Source of the DNA: UBA1757 sp963617485
Lineage (GTDB): Bacteria; Bacteroidota; Bacteroidia; Bacteroidales; UBA1402
Length of the DNA: 64,000 nt
NCBI GenBank assembly: GCA_963617485.1
Contig: CAVEPA010000001.1
Location: 124,001 to 188,000 of the forward strand
Direction of reading: 5' to 3'
Shown: in pieces, positions 52,268 through 61,234 of the stretch
Position numbering within the stretch: position 1 is the stretch's first letter
Layout: every line of letters begins with the position of its first letter
Made by a program: the position numbers and the translations under genes
Notes under the pieces: model-generated
The model's input: only the letters and a program-made list of their open reading frames with translations
The model's database searches: none
Told to the model about the DNA's origin: nothing

Positions 52268-53023
52268 ATGAAAAAAACAATGAGCTGTATCCTTAGTTTC
52301 TGTTGTCTGCTAAGCATCAATCTGTCGGCTCAAGATTACCAGAAGAACATCGACAACGCACTTGTAGAAATCACCCAAAACAAATCGATGGAAAAAATCA
52401 ATGCTATCGTTAGTGAGCTGGAACAAGCTCCTCAAAACCAAGGTCTTATCGTCTATTGGAAAGCCTATGCGAAATACAAACAAGTGATAGCCTACCAAGA
52501 TTTGTACGGCAACGACAAGGCCACCAAGAAGCTTTGCGCCAAGATTCTGGCCGAAGCCACCAAAGATTTGGAAGCGCTGCCGCAAAAGAATTCCGATGAT
52601 TATGCCCTCTTGTCGGTCATCAAAAACCTAAGCGTCAGCTATGCTCCAACGCTGAAGATTCCCGGGCTGAGTACAGCTGCCAAGAAAGACGCACAACTGG
52701 CCATCAAAGCCGATACGGCCAATATCCGTGCCTATGTGGCTGCCGGTATACAAGATTATTACACACCAGCCCTTTACGGCGGCGGCAGCAAGTTCGAGAG
52801 CTATTTTCAGAAAGCGCTGAGCCTGCCGGATCAGACGCAGGACAATCCCTACCTGCCTTCCTGGGGACGCGAGGATGCCTATGTCTATCTTTTTCTCCAT
52901 TATTATAAACAGACCCAGTACGACAAAGCCGTTGCTTACATCGTGGAGGCCTTGGAATATTATCCCCAGTCGCCACGGCTGCTGAACTTATCCAGTCAAT
53001 TGAAACAGTATGGACTCCTATAA
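52268..53023 (+). CDS. exported helical-repeat protein in the peptide cluster
   Basis: A 251-residue protein with a signal peptide (about 1-21, LLSINLSAQ). The rest is helical and looks like degenerate TPR repeats (e.g. AYVYLFLHYYKQTQYDKAVAYIVEALEYYPQSPRLLNLSSQL, about 200-241). It would reside in the periplasm. Its end overlaps the SagB-type gene by 14 bases, so it belongs to the cluster operon. Such a protein is not part of the streptococcal sag set. It may help export, stability or self-protection. The function is not known. Confidence 0.75.
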   Translation: MKKTMSCILSFCCLLSINLSAQDYQKNIDNALVEITQNKSMEKINAIVSELEQAPQNQGLIVYWKAYAKYKQVIAYQDLYGNDKATKKLCAKILAEATKDLEALPQKNSDDYALLSVIKNLSVSYAPTLKIPGLSTAAKKDAQLAIKADTANIRAYVAAGIQDYYTPALYGGGSKFESYFQKALSLPDQTQDNPYLPSWGREDAYVYLFLHYYKQTQYDKAVAYIVEALEYYPQSPRLLNLSSQLKQYGLL

Positions 53024-53825
53024 CGTTTTGTACAACCAAGCTTTGAGCCCTGCTGCCTTGGACTTTCTGGAGAGCTCGGCCATGACCAGATATAACAGTA
53101 TGGAAATCGGAGAACGCATCAACAGTATCATGAAATCGCCCTACAACAGCCGTCAGGTTCTTAATCACAGTCTGGAATTGGGATGCATGGACTATGTGGC
53201 GCTGGGCGAAAAGCTCAACGAGCAGACGCGTCTTTTGAAGGATATTCAGTTAGGTCGTCGCAGTACGCGCAAATTTAAGGACTTTATAGACTTGAACGAC
53301 TTGTCGGCTTGTCTGGGAAGTGCCTATTTCATTACCGAACGCTTCGAATCCCACTCACACCATCTGGCCAGAAGAAGCATCGCCTCGGGCGGCGCGCTTT
53401 ACCCCATCGACCTGTTTTATATTGCTCTGAATACCAAGGGACTGGACAGCGGTGTTTATGCCTACAATCCTCATTACGAAAGGCTTGAAATCTGGCAGGC
53501 TTTTGCTTCCAAAGATAAGTTGCTGCGCGAGGTGCAAAAGCTGTTTCCGCCGGAGGTCACAGGCAGTTGGGACCTGAAAGCCGTGTCGGGAGTGATGCTT
53601 TTCGTGGCCAATCTGCACCGCGTGGCCTGCAAATATGGCGATAGGGGCCTGCGCTTCGCCCTAATGGATGTGGGCAGCATTTGCCAGAACCTGCATTTGT
53701 CCGCTTCGTGCTGCGATATGGCTTGCTGCGCCATCGGCGGTTATCTCGACCACGAAGTGAACGCTTTTTTGCAGTTGCAAGAGCCCAACGAACAAGTACT
53801 GCTCACTATGTTTATCGGGAAATGA
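53010..53825 (+). CDS. SagB-type azoline dehydrogenase
   Basis: A 271-residue FMN flavoprotein of the SagB/ThcOx subfamily of the nitroreductase fold. The FMN-binding RRSTRKF is at 83-89. The SagB-type motif RRSIASGGALYPIDLF is at 121-136. The long KYGDRGLRFALMDVGSICQNLHL is at 208-230, with AIGGYLDHEVNAFL after. It oxidises azolines to azoles in the modified peptide. It begins inside the end of the secreted repeat-protein gene and ends 1 base before the M50 gene, so translation is tightly coupled. Confidence 0.92.
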   Translation: MDSYNVLYNQALSPAALDFLESSAMTRYNSMEIGERINSIMKSPYNSRQVLNHSLELGCMDYVALGEKLNEQTRLLKDIQLGRRSTRKFKDFIDLNDLSACLGSAYFITERFESHSHHLARRSIASGGALYPIDLFYIALNTKGLDSGVYAYNPHYERLEIWQAFASKDKLLREVQKLFPPEVTGSWDLKAVSGVMLFVANLHRVACKYGDRGLRFALMDVGSICQNLHLSASCCDMACCAIGGYLDHEVNAFLQLQEPNEQVLLTMFIGK

Positions 53826-53826
53826 T

Positions 53827-54993
53827 ATGGCCGGTCTGACTTGGAATCCCGATTTTCTGGTGTTCCGCCGCAAAGAAGGGCAAGTGGTGGTACGCAACGA
53901 CATCGACGGGGCTATGGTGGCATTGTCGCTGTCCGAGTACGACCTCTTGCAGGCCTACAGCCAGAACAACAGTTTGGAACACGTGCGGCGCTGCTTGCCC
54001 GATGTATTGTTGGAGGAAGACTGTTTTCTAGCGGTCGTTGCGCGTGCCAAAGAGCTGCATTTGCTGCAGGAGGCTGGATTGACAGAAAGCAAAGGGCGTC
54101 GGGACAAAGGGCTGTTGTCGTTGCAACTTTACTATTTAGGCATGCGTCTTTGTCGCCTGCTCAGCTTTCTGAGCGGGCTCAAGATTCAAGCAGAATGCCG
54201 CGGCAACCTGCGTTTTTTCAAAATTCTCTCCATCGACCTCAACGGCACTTGGCTACATAAGCTGGCCACCAGGCCGATGGTGCAGAAACTCTTCTGGCCA
54301 TTCTTGGCCGTTCTGTACATCAGCCTGCTGCTTACCATTTTCCTGCATCCGTCCGCACACTTCAGCCTGGCCGGGTTTGCCATGGACGAGGTGCCAGGCA
54401 TGGGACTTTTTGCGTTATTGGTGTTTGGTATTTTCTGTTGTCTGAGCATACACGAAACCGGACACTATTTTGTTTACAAACGCTATCGCGGCGAGGGCGA
54501 TCAAATTGGCATAGGCACCATGTTCACCGTCTTTCCGGTGATGTACACGCAAATTGACGACACCTGCCTTTGGCAAAGCAAAAGACAAAAGATTCTGCTC
54601 TCGCTGGCCGGCGTATTGATGGACTTGCTGATTATGCTCGGCCTTGTCTGTCTATTGTGTTTCTATCACGAATGCAACCTATTCTCGCTGTGTCTGGACT
54701 GTTTGTTATTTTATTATCTGGTGCAGATAGCGACCAACCTCAATCCGCTCTTTCCCGGCACCGACGGGTATTACTTGATGGAAGATATCTTGGGCCTGCA
54801 AAGATGGTACGGCTATTCTTTCGAATGCGTCAAAACCTTATGGACATCGCTGCGCAAAGGCTGTTGGCCCAAACTGCAGCTCAAGGAAGGGCTGGGTGCC
54901 GCTTACTTTCTGTTGGCTGCAATATGCATCACGCTGTATTGGTTAATGATTACCGCATTACTCACTTATCCCCTATGGTCAAGTTCCCTTTAA
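53827..54993 (+). CDS. PqqD-like/M50 membrane protease in the peptide cluster
   Basis: A 388-residue protein. The N-terminal about 85 residues look like a PqqD-type peptide-binding domain (LTWNPDFLVFRRKEGQVVVRN to HLLQEAG). Then several membrane helices follow, with the zinc motif SIHETGHYF (HETGH at 209-213) and the second M50 motif NLNPLFPGTDGYY (about 305-317). This is the architecture of site-2-type proteases found with some modified peptides. It is a candidate for leader removal at the membrane, in place of the CAAX protease SagE of streptococci. It overlaps the receptor gene by 19 bases. Confidence 0.8.
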   Translation: MAGLTWNPDFLVFRRKEGQVVVRNDIDGAMVALSLSEYDLLQAYSQNNSLEHVRRCLPDVLLEEDCFLAVVARAKELHLLQEAGLTESKGRRDKGLLSLQLYYLGMRLCRLLSFLSGLKIQAECRGNLRFFKILSIDLNGTWLHKLATRPMVQKLFWPFLAVLYISLLLTIFLHPSAHFSLAGFAMDEVPGMGLFALLVFGIFCCLSIHETGHYFVYKRYRGEGDQIGIGTMFTVFPVMYTQIDDTCLWQSKRQKILLSLAGVLMDLLIMLGLVCLLCFYHECNLFSLCLDCLLFYYLVQIATNLNPLFPGTDGYYLMEDILGLQRWYGYSFECVKTLWTSLRKGCWPKLQLKEGLGAAYFLLAAICITLYWLMITALLTYPLWSSSL

Positions 54994-57137
54994 AACTGTT
55001 TATCTTACTGGCTTCGTACTTGTTTGGCTTTGTATCGGTCCTCTTCGCCGGCGATGGATCTTCCAGCCTTTGCGGACGCATTGTGGACACTGCCGGCAAG
55101 CCCGTATTTGCTGCCAACATTTACCTGAAACAGCACTTGCGCAGTGCCACCGCCTCCGACATCGACGGCCGATTTTGTCTGCAACTGCCTTCAGACTGCC
55201 AGGGCGACAGCTTGGTGGTAAGTTTTGTGGGCTATCGCAGCTATCAGCAGGCACTGGCCAAACTAAATAACAGCAAGGATGAATTACAGATTGTCCTCAA
55301 AGAAGACTGGGCCGCCCTTAATGCCGTAGTACTGGTGCAGAATCCGGAGATTTCCGAAGAGTTTTCCCTGGAAAAGCTGGAGAAGATGGACATTTATCTC
55401 TCGCCGGTGGCCGCCGGTGATCCCTTGAACGCCTTGACTGTCCTGCCGGCGGCCACCAACACCGGTGAGAATGCCAACCCGGAGTTCCGCGGCAGTTCGG
55501 CCAATGCTTCACAGGTGGTGCTCAACGGAATCAACATCGCCAATCCGGTACGCAATACGCAAATGAACGGTATGGGCAACTTCAGCCTGTTCAATACCGA
55601 ACTGTTGCAGAGCATGACTGTTTTTGCCAGCAATCCGCCGCTAAGTTTCGGCAACAGCACCGCCGGCATGGTCGATATCAAAAGCACGCAACAGTTGGAA
55701 CAAAGCCAGACGCAGTTGGCCGTTTCCATGGCCAATGTGGGCTTCCTGCGTTCGCAGAAACTGAGCGACCAAGCCTTTGCTCAAGTGTATGCCAATTGCC
55801 AATTTTCGGGGCCATATCTGTATCTGAACGACTGTCAGGACATGCTACAGGCATTTTCGAGCCGAGATGCGGGGCTAAACCTGCATACTAAAGCCGGCAA
55901 AATGAGTTTCAATTATTACACGTATTTCATCAACGAGGACTATTTGGGCAAGGAACATGTGCTGCAAGCCGCCCAAACGAGCAAAGCTTGGAAAAGACGG
56001 CACTTCGGGGTCTTCAATTGGCACGGATCTTTCGACCGTCTGCAAACCGAACTCAACTTGGGTCACGACTGGAACGAAGGCGAAAGACATCTATCCAAGA
56101 CGCAAGCTTGGATGGAAGAGCGCGATTACCAGTTTAATATCAAGCTGAAATACTTCTTGAACGATGCGCTATATTGTCAGATAGGCTATGCCGACGAATA
56201 CAGGAAAATAGATTATCGCAGCAGCGAACCTTTGCATTATTGGGATATCAGCGACAAGGCCGTACTGCGGCAGCAGGACAGTTGTCTGCACTACCGTTTG
56301 CCTGAAGTTTTCGCCTATGCCAGGTGGAAACAAGACCGGCTGAGCGGCGGCCTCGGCCTGCGCCACCAGATTACGGGGCCATGGGCGGCGCAAGCCCATC
56401 TGCGCTATCACATCAACCAAGAGCATAGCCTGCAGGCCTCGGCCGGCAACTACTACGCTCAACAAGCATCCTTGCAGGCCCTACCGCGCATTCACCAACA
56501 ACTATCCAGACAGGCTGCCCTTGAGTACGACTATCGCTCGGAAAGCACCCACCTATCGGCGGCAGTCTATCACAAGCAGGAAGAAGGTGCCTACTATTTT
56601 TCATGGCTGGAGCAATGGCAAGACTGCAACTGGAAGACCAATGGCCTAGAACTGAGCATCGAACAGCAATGGAATTCCTTGCGTTTGGCCGCTTCGTACA
56701 CAGGCATGTTGGGCGAAATCTGCTGGAATGGCAAATCCTATGCCGCTCCCAATAGCCTTCCCTATACACTAAAATCGCAGCTGAGCTATACCAATAGCCA
56801 AATGTTCAGCATTTCCTTATCGGCCAATTTCCGTTCGGGACTCCGCTATACACCCATTACGGGAGCAGTCTGGCGGGAGGAGCAACAGTGCTACGAGCCC
56901 GTTTACGGAGAGCTTTTCAGCGCCAGACTCAAACCCTACCAGCGCGTTGATTTGAGTTTCAACAAAGTCTATAACCTAGGCGGTAATTGTATGATGGTGG
57001 CCTTCGCTTGTCTGAGCAATATTTTCAATCACCTTAATCCGGCCGGTTGGGTCTATTCTTGGGATTATGCAGAAAAAGTCGCTTCCATCCCCATGCAACG
57101 CTACAGCATCTACGGCGGCATTCAGCTCAGTTTCTGA
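54975..57137 (+). CDS. TonB-dependent receptor of the peptide cluster
   Basis: The start is set at ATG 54975 (MVKFPLKLFILLASYLFGF), which gives a signal peptide; an open stretch upstream belongs to the M50 gene region. The 720-residue protein has an N-terminal carboxypeptidase-regulatory-like domain (about 30-105, GRIVDTAGKPVFAANIYLKQ), a plug (about 115-230) and a barrel. It overlaps the M50 gene by 19 bases and is the last gene of the cluster. It may carry the modified peptide or its metal complex across the outer membrane; no ABC exporter or SusD-type partner is present. A 12-bp inverted repeat lies at 55406-55457. Confidence 0.88.
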   Translation: MVKFPLKLFILLASYLFGFVSVLFAGDGSSSLCGRIVDTAGKPVFAANIYLKQHLRSATASDIDGRFCLQLPSDCQGDSLVVSFVGYRSYQQALAKLNNSKDELQIVLKEDWAALNAVVLVQNPEISEEFSLEKLEKMDIYLSPVAAGDPLNALTVLPAATNTGENANPEFRGSSANASQVVLNGINIANPVRNTQMNGMGNFSLFNTELLQSMTVFASNPPLSFGNSTAGMVDIKSTQQLEQSQTQLAVSMANVGFLRSQKLSDQAFAQVYANCQFSGPYLYLNDCQDMLQAFSSRDAGLNLHTKAGKMSFNYYTYFINEDYLGKEHVLQAAQTSKAWKRRHFGVFNWHGSFDRLQTELNLGHDWNEGERHLSKTQAWMEERDYQFNIKLKYFLNDALYCQIGYADEYRKIDYRSSEPLHYWDISDKAVLRQQDSCLHYRLPEVFAYARWKQDRLSGGLGLRHQITGPWAAQAHLRYHINQEHSLQASAGNYYAQQASLQALPRIHQQLSRQAALEYDYRSESTHLSAAVYHKQEEGAYYFSWLEQWQDCNWKTNGLELSIEQQWNSLRLAASYTGMLGEICWNGKSYAAPNSLPYTLKSQLSYTNSQMFSISLSANFRSGLRYTPITGAVWREEQQCYEPVYGELFSARLKPYQRVDLSFNKVYNLGGNCMMVAFACLSNIFNHLNPAGWVYSWDYAEKVASIPMQRYSIYGGIQLSF
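55406..55457. repeat. perfect 12-bp inverted repeat inside TonB receptor gene
   Basis: Arms 55406-55417 (GGTGGCCGCCGG) and 55446-55457 are exact complements separated by 28 bases in the plug-coding region (SPVAAG to PAATNT). It is shorter than the other cases and might be a chance effect of GC-rich codons. Confidence 0.8.
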
Positions 57138-57219
57138 ATTTTCTCGCTGATGACGACTGATTTTCGCTTCTGTCGAATGTATTTTCATTATCCAGCCAAT
57201 GTTTTTTCATCATTGGGAC

Positions 57220-57248
57220 TTGGATTTCTTAATATATTTTTACTTTTG
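57220..57248 (+). promoter_or_regulatory. promoter of the exonuclease III gene
   Basis: TTG (57220-57222), 18 bases, TACTTTTG (57241-57248), ending 40 bases before the ATG at 57289. It is a moderate match to the Bacteroidota consensus. Confidence 0.5.
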
Positions 57249-57288
57249 GGAAATATTTCGAAACACCTTCTCAAAACAGCCTCTGTTG

Positions 57289-58056
57289 ATGAAAGTCATT
57301 TCCTATAATCTGAATGGTATTCGCAGTGCTTTGTCCAAAGATTTGCTGGTCTATCTGCGCGAAGAAAATGCCGATGTTGTCTGCTTTCAAGAAACCAAGG
57401 CTCAACCCGAACAGATAGATTCGTCCATATTTTGGGAATTGGGTTACCGCCATTGCTTTTACCATTCAGCTCAAAAGAAGGGCTACAGTGGTGTGGCCAT
57501 ACTCTCGAAAACGGCGCCCGACAAAGTGGTGGTGGGCATGAACAACGAAACCTACGACAGCGAAGGTCGCATTCTCAGAGCGGATTTCGGACGTTTCAGC
57601 GTGTTGTGCGCCTACATTCCTTCGGGCAGCATGGGCGATGAGCGGCAGGTTTTTAAGATGAAGTTTCTGGAAGATTTTCTACCCTACATCGGGCAATTGC
57701 GCCAAGAACGGCCACACCTGCTGGTTTGCGGTGATTTCAACATCTGCCACAAACCCATCGACATCAACCACCCGGAGCGCCATGCCAAAGACTCGGGCTA
57801 TCTGCCCGAAGAGCGTGAATGGATGGACCGTTGGCAGGCCAGTGGTATGATTGACAGTTTCCGCGAACTACACGACGAAGGCGAACAATATACTTGGTGG
57901 AGTTTCCGCGCAGGCGCTAGGGCTAAGAACCTTGGCTGGCGCATCGATTACCATTGGCTGAGCGAGCCGCTGCGTCCTTATCTGAAAGATGCAGGCATCC
58001 GCCCCGAAGCTTGTCAGTCGGACCATTGTCCCATCTTCGTGGACCTCAATCTGTAG
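57289..58056 (+). CDS. exodeoxyribonuclease III family AP endonuclease
   Basis: The start is set at ATG 57289, where family similarity begins (MKVISYNLNGIRSALSKDLL). The 255-residue enzyme has the AP-endonuclease catalytic residues in VVCFQETKAQPEQI (Glu near 39), LLVCGDFNICHKPID, WWSFRAGARAKNLGWRIDYHWLS (about 200-222) and the final ACQSDHCPIFVDL. It cuts DNA at abasic sites during base-excision repair. It is 21 bases before the kinase gene, and the two are likely cotranscribed. Confidence 0.93.
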   Translation: MKVISYNLNGIRSALSKDLLVYLREENADVVCFQETKAQPEQIDSSIFWELGYRHCFYHSAQKKGYSGVAILSKTAPDKVVVGMNNETYDSEGRILRADFGRFSVLCAYIPSGSMGDERQVFKMKFLEDFLPYIGQLRQERPHLLVCGDFNICHKPIDINHPERHAKDSGYLPEEREWMDRWQASGMIDSFRELHDEGEQYTWWSFRAGARAKNLGWRIDYHWLSEPLRPYLKDAGIRPEACQSDHCPIFVDLNL

Positions 58057-58077
58057 AATTCCAATACGCCAGGCCCT

Positions 58078-59226
58078 ATGAACAAACCCGTTGCTTCGAT
58101 GCGTATGATGTTTTACGTGACAGCTGTGCTGATCATTGTGGCTTCTACGCTCTTTTCCAACCGTTTGGCCAAGGACCTTGCTTTGGAAGAGCAGAAGAAA
58201 ATCGAACTTTGGGCCGAAGCCATCCGCCTGCTGGCGCAAGATAACAGCGAAGATTTGCAGTTCGACTACTCCCTGAGCCTTAAGATTATAGAGGGCAACA
58301 CCAACATCCCCGTCATCTTGGTAGACGACCGGCAGAACATCATCAGCTACGCCAATATCCACCTACGCAGCAAACATCAGGACAGCGATTTGGAGCGGGC
58401 CAAAAACAAGCTCATCAACAAGAATCAATCCATCGAAATCAAGCTAAGCCGCAAGCACTCGCAATACATCTATTACGACGATTCGCAACATCTCAAGCGC
58501 TTGCGCTATTTTCCCTACCTGCAACTGGGGGTCATGTTTGTTTTTTTGGCTATTACCATCTTTGCCTACAGCATTTCCAAACGCGATGAGCAAAACCGCA
58601 TCTGGGTAGGTCTCTCGAAAGAAACAGCGCACCAGCTCGGCACGCCCATTTCATCCTTGATGGGCTGGGTTGAGATTCTGAAAATGAAGGACATAGACCC
58701 CGATATCATCTCGGAGATAGACAAGGACACGCAACGGCTGAAAACCGTGGCCGACCGTTTCTCGAAAATCGGGTCCAAGCCGCAGACCGAAGACTGCAAC
58801 TTGGTGGAAGTTCTTGAAAACACAGCTGCCTACATGCGCAAACGCTGCTCGCAGCGCATCCTTATCGAAACCCACTGCCAACAGACTGACTGTATCTATC
58901 CCATCAACCAAGCCTTGTTCGCCTGGGTTATCGAAAATCTATGCAAGAACGCCATCGATGCCATCGAAGGTGACGGCCGTATCGATATCTGGCTCAAAGA
59001 CGAGGGCAAGCAGTGCTTCATCGATGTGCAGGACAGTGGCAAGGGCATAGCAAAAAAGCTCTTCAAAGATGTTTTCAAGCCCGGTTTCACCACCAAAACC
59101 CGCGGTTGGGGGCTGGGGCTTTCCCTCTCACGGCGCATTGTGGAAGAATACCACAACGGCAAGATTTTCGTCAAACAATCTGAACCAGGCAAAGGCACCA
59201 CCTTCAGAATCATCTTGTACAGATAA
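58078..59226 (+). CDS. sensor histidine kinase
   Basis: A 382-residue membrane kinase. It has two membrane helices (about 10-27 and 150-165) flanking a periplasmic sensor region (about 28-149). The dimerisation/phosphorylation helix has the phospho-His in SKETAHQLGTPISSLMGWVEILK (about 181-203), and the ATP-binding domain shows WVIENLCKNAIDAIEG, DSGKGIAKKLFKDVFKPGFTTKTRGWGLGLSL. No response regulator is adjacent. Its general plan matches the PorY kinase that partners PorX in Porphyromonas, but that is inference from size and context only. Confidence 0.88.
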   Translation: MNKPVASMRMMFYVTAVLIIVASTLFSNRLAKDLALEEQKKIELWAEAIRLLAQDNSEDLQFDYSLSLKIIEGNTNIPVILVDDRQNIISYANIHLRSKHQDSDLERAKNKLINKNQSIEIKLSRKHSQYIYYDDSQHLKRLRYFPYLQLGVMFVFLAITIFAYSISKRDEQNRIWVGLSKETAHQLGTPISSLMGWVEILKMKDIDPDIISEIDKDTQRLKTVADRFSKIGSKPQTEDCNLVEVLENTAAYMRKRCSQRILIETHCQQTDCIYPINQALFAWVIENLCKNAIDAIEGDGRIDIWLKDEGKQCFIDVQDSGKGIAKKLFKDVFKPGFTTKTRGWGLGLSLSRRIVEEYHNGKIFVKQSEPGKGTTFRIILYR

Positions 59227-59382
59227 GATTGTGTCCTTCTTTAGGACAGACTTCTATTAGACTGCGAATTGGTATATTGTACTTTCCTGCCATCTATCAG
59301 TAATGGGGATAGTTTCCAGAATCCTGGCTATGCATCAATCAAGTAAAGAGTCTTGGTCGGACACATCCGGTCTATAAAACAA

Positions 59383-59414
59383 AGAGGAGGCTGCGCCCTG
59401 GCGCAGCCTCCTCT
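59383..59414. terminator. bidirectional terminator between kinase and transporter genes
   Basis: A perfect 14-bp stem (AGAGGAGGCTGCGC with its complement) around CCTG lies between convergent genes. GTTTTC follows on the plus strand and GTTTTATAGA on the minus strand, so it may serve both. Confidence 0.8.
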
Positions 59415-59438
59415 GTTTTCATCAATAGCGTTCTCGCG

Positions 59439-61130
59439 CTACATAAAGAACAGCACGAGGAACTGAGCGGCCAAGACACGCAAAAACATCGAGAGCGGAT
59501 AAACCGTGGCGTAACCGACGGCCGGTGCATCGGTCATGGTCATGTCGGAAGAGAAGGCCAAGGCCGGCGGGTTGGTCGAAGAGCCGGCCAAAACGCCAAT
59601 CAGCGTAAAGTAATTCAGCTTGAAGCACAGACGGCCAATCAAACCAGCCACCAGCAGCGGCACAATGGTAATAATGGCACCATAGAGTATCCACATATAG
59701 CCGCCGCTCACGATAGTGGGGACAAAACTTTCACCGGCCGACAAGCCCACACCTGCGAGGAAGAGAGAAATACCCACTTCGCGCAGCATCAAATTGGCGC
59801 TGGTGGTGGTATAGGTTACCAGCTTGTATTGCGGACCGTAACGGCCAATCAGGATGGCCACAATAAGCGGACCGCCGGCCAAGCCCAACTTGACAGGTTG
59901 GGGAATACCAGGAAAATGGATAGGAATAGAACCCAACACAACACCGAACACAATACCGATAAAGATGGCAATCAGATTGGGATGGTCGAGGTATTTCATC
60001 GTGTTGCCGAACAATTTTTCGGCTTGCCTAACCGACATTTCGGGACCGACCACCGTGACGCGGTCGCCCATTTGCAGTTGCAGGTTGCCGGCGGCCAAAA
60101 GGTCGATACCGGCACGGTTGACTCGGGTAATGGTAACGCCACAGCTAGCGCGCATGTGAAGGTCGGACAAGCGGCGACCGTTCAGCCGGGGCTTGGTAAT
60201 GACCACGCGGCGTGAAATCATGTCTTTCGAAATATCCTCCCAGCTCATTTCGATACGCTTGCCAAGCACGGCCACGATAGGCTCGACATTTTCAGGGCCG
60301 GACACCACCAGCACACGGTCGCCCAAATGCAAGATGGTGGTGGCACCCACCAGGGCGGGAGCAGCTCCTTGATGCGAAATACGTGACATCACGAAATCGC
60401 GCAACAACAGATGCTTGACATCCAGCACCGACATGCCGTCGATAGAAGGGTTGGTAATTTCGATAGAAAAGTGTACGGCATTGGAAGCGCTTTGCGACTC
60501 ACTGCCCACATTGGCCTGAGCCTCCTCCTTCTCAACATTGATGCGCAATACACGGCGCAGCAACAGCAGTGAGAGAATGGCACCAATCACACCCAAGGGA
60601 TAGGCTACGGCATAACCGGTAGCCATTTCCGAAACGTCGGCACCGCTACCGACAGCATCCGTATAGGCCTGCTGGGCAGCACCCAAACCAGGCGTATTGG
60701 TTACGGCACCCGACATGACACCCACCATAGTTGTCATGGGAAGTCCGGTAATATAGTGCAGGGCTATGGTGGTGACCACACCCAAAAGAATCACAATCAT
60801 GGCCAGCTGGTTAAGTTTCAAGCCGCCCTTACGGAAGGATGCGAAGAAACCGGGGCCCACCTGCAGACCGATAGAATAAACGAAGAGTATCAGGCCGAAC
60901 TCCTTCATGAAATGCAGGATGTGTTCGTTGACGCATATACCGAAATGGCTCATGGCAATGCCGACAAACAGGATGCCTGTAACACCGATGGAGACACCGG
61001 CCACTTTTATCTTACCCAGAGCAGTACCCAAAGCAATGGTCAAAGCCAACACCAGGACGGAATGGGCGACTCCACCGCCCCAAAGGCTTTGTGAGCCCCA
61101 CAACAAATCGTAGACGAAGTCCATTTTCAA
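59439..61130 (-). CDS. AspT/YidE-type transporter with RCK domains
   Basis: A 563-residue inner-membrane transporter. It has two homologous membrane halves (about 1-190 and 395-563) of the AspT/YidE/YbjL duplication type. Each half has paired glycine motifs, e.g. GVMSGAVTNTPGLGAAQQAY near 137-156 and GVLAGSSTNPPALAF near 516-530. Between them are two RCK C-terminal-type domains (about 215-380). The family exchanges anions such as aspartate and alanine, but this member's substrate is unknown. It stands alone, reading leftward, with a terminator at 59383. Confidence 0.9.
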   Translation of the reverse strand: MKMDFVYDLLWGSQSLWGGGVAHSVLVLALTIALGTALGKIKVAGVSIGVTGILFVGIAMSHFGICVNEHILHFMKEFGLILFVYSIGLQVGPGFFASFRKGGLKLNQLAMIVILLGVVTTIALHYITGLPMTTMVGVMSGAVTNTPGLGAAQQAYTDAVGSGADVSEMATGYAVAYPLGVIGAILSLLLLRRVLRINVEKEEAQANVGSESQSASNAVHFSIEITNPSIDGMSVLDVKHLLLRDFVMSRISHQGAAPALVGATTILHLGDRVLVVSGPENVEPIVAVLGKRIEMSWEDISKDMISRRVVITKPRLNGRRLSDLHMRASCGVTITRVNRAGIDLLAAGNLQLQMGDRVTVVGPEMSVRQAEKLFGNTMKYLDHPNLIAIFIGIVFGVVLGSIPIHFPGIPQPVKLGLAGGPLIVAILIGRYGPQYKLVTYTTTSANLMLREVGISLFLAGVGLSAGESFVPTIVSGGYMWILYGAIITIVPLLVAGLIGRLCFKLNYFTLIGVLAGSSTNPPALAFSSDMTMTDAPAVGYATVYPLSMFLRVLAAQFLVLFFM

Positions 61131-61179
61131 TCATTTCTGAAATGAGCCGCAAAGGTAGATATTTATTATAGCAAAACAA

Positions 61180-61209
61180 AAAGCGCCGCCCTAAAAAGGG
61201 CGGCGCTTT
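61180..61209 (-). terminator. terminator of the ribosomal protein/rpoA operon
   Basis: A perfect 13-bp stem (AAAGCGCCGCCCT with its complement) around AAAA, followed on the minus strand by TTTGTTTTGC. It lies 26 bases after the rplQ stop. Confidence 0.88.
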
Positions 61210-61234
61210 AACATGCTTTATCTAAGTAAAGAAC

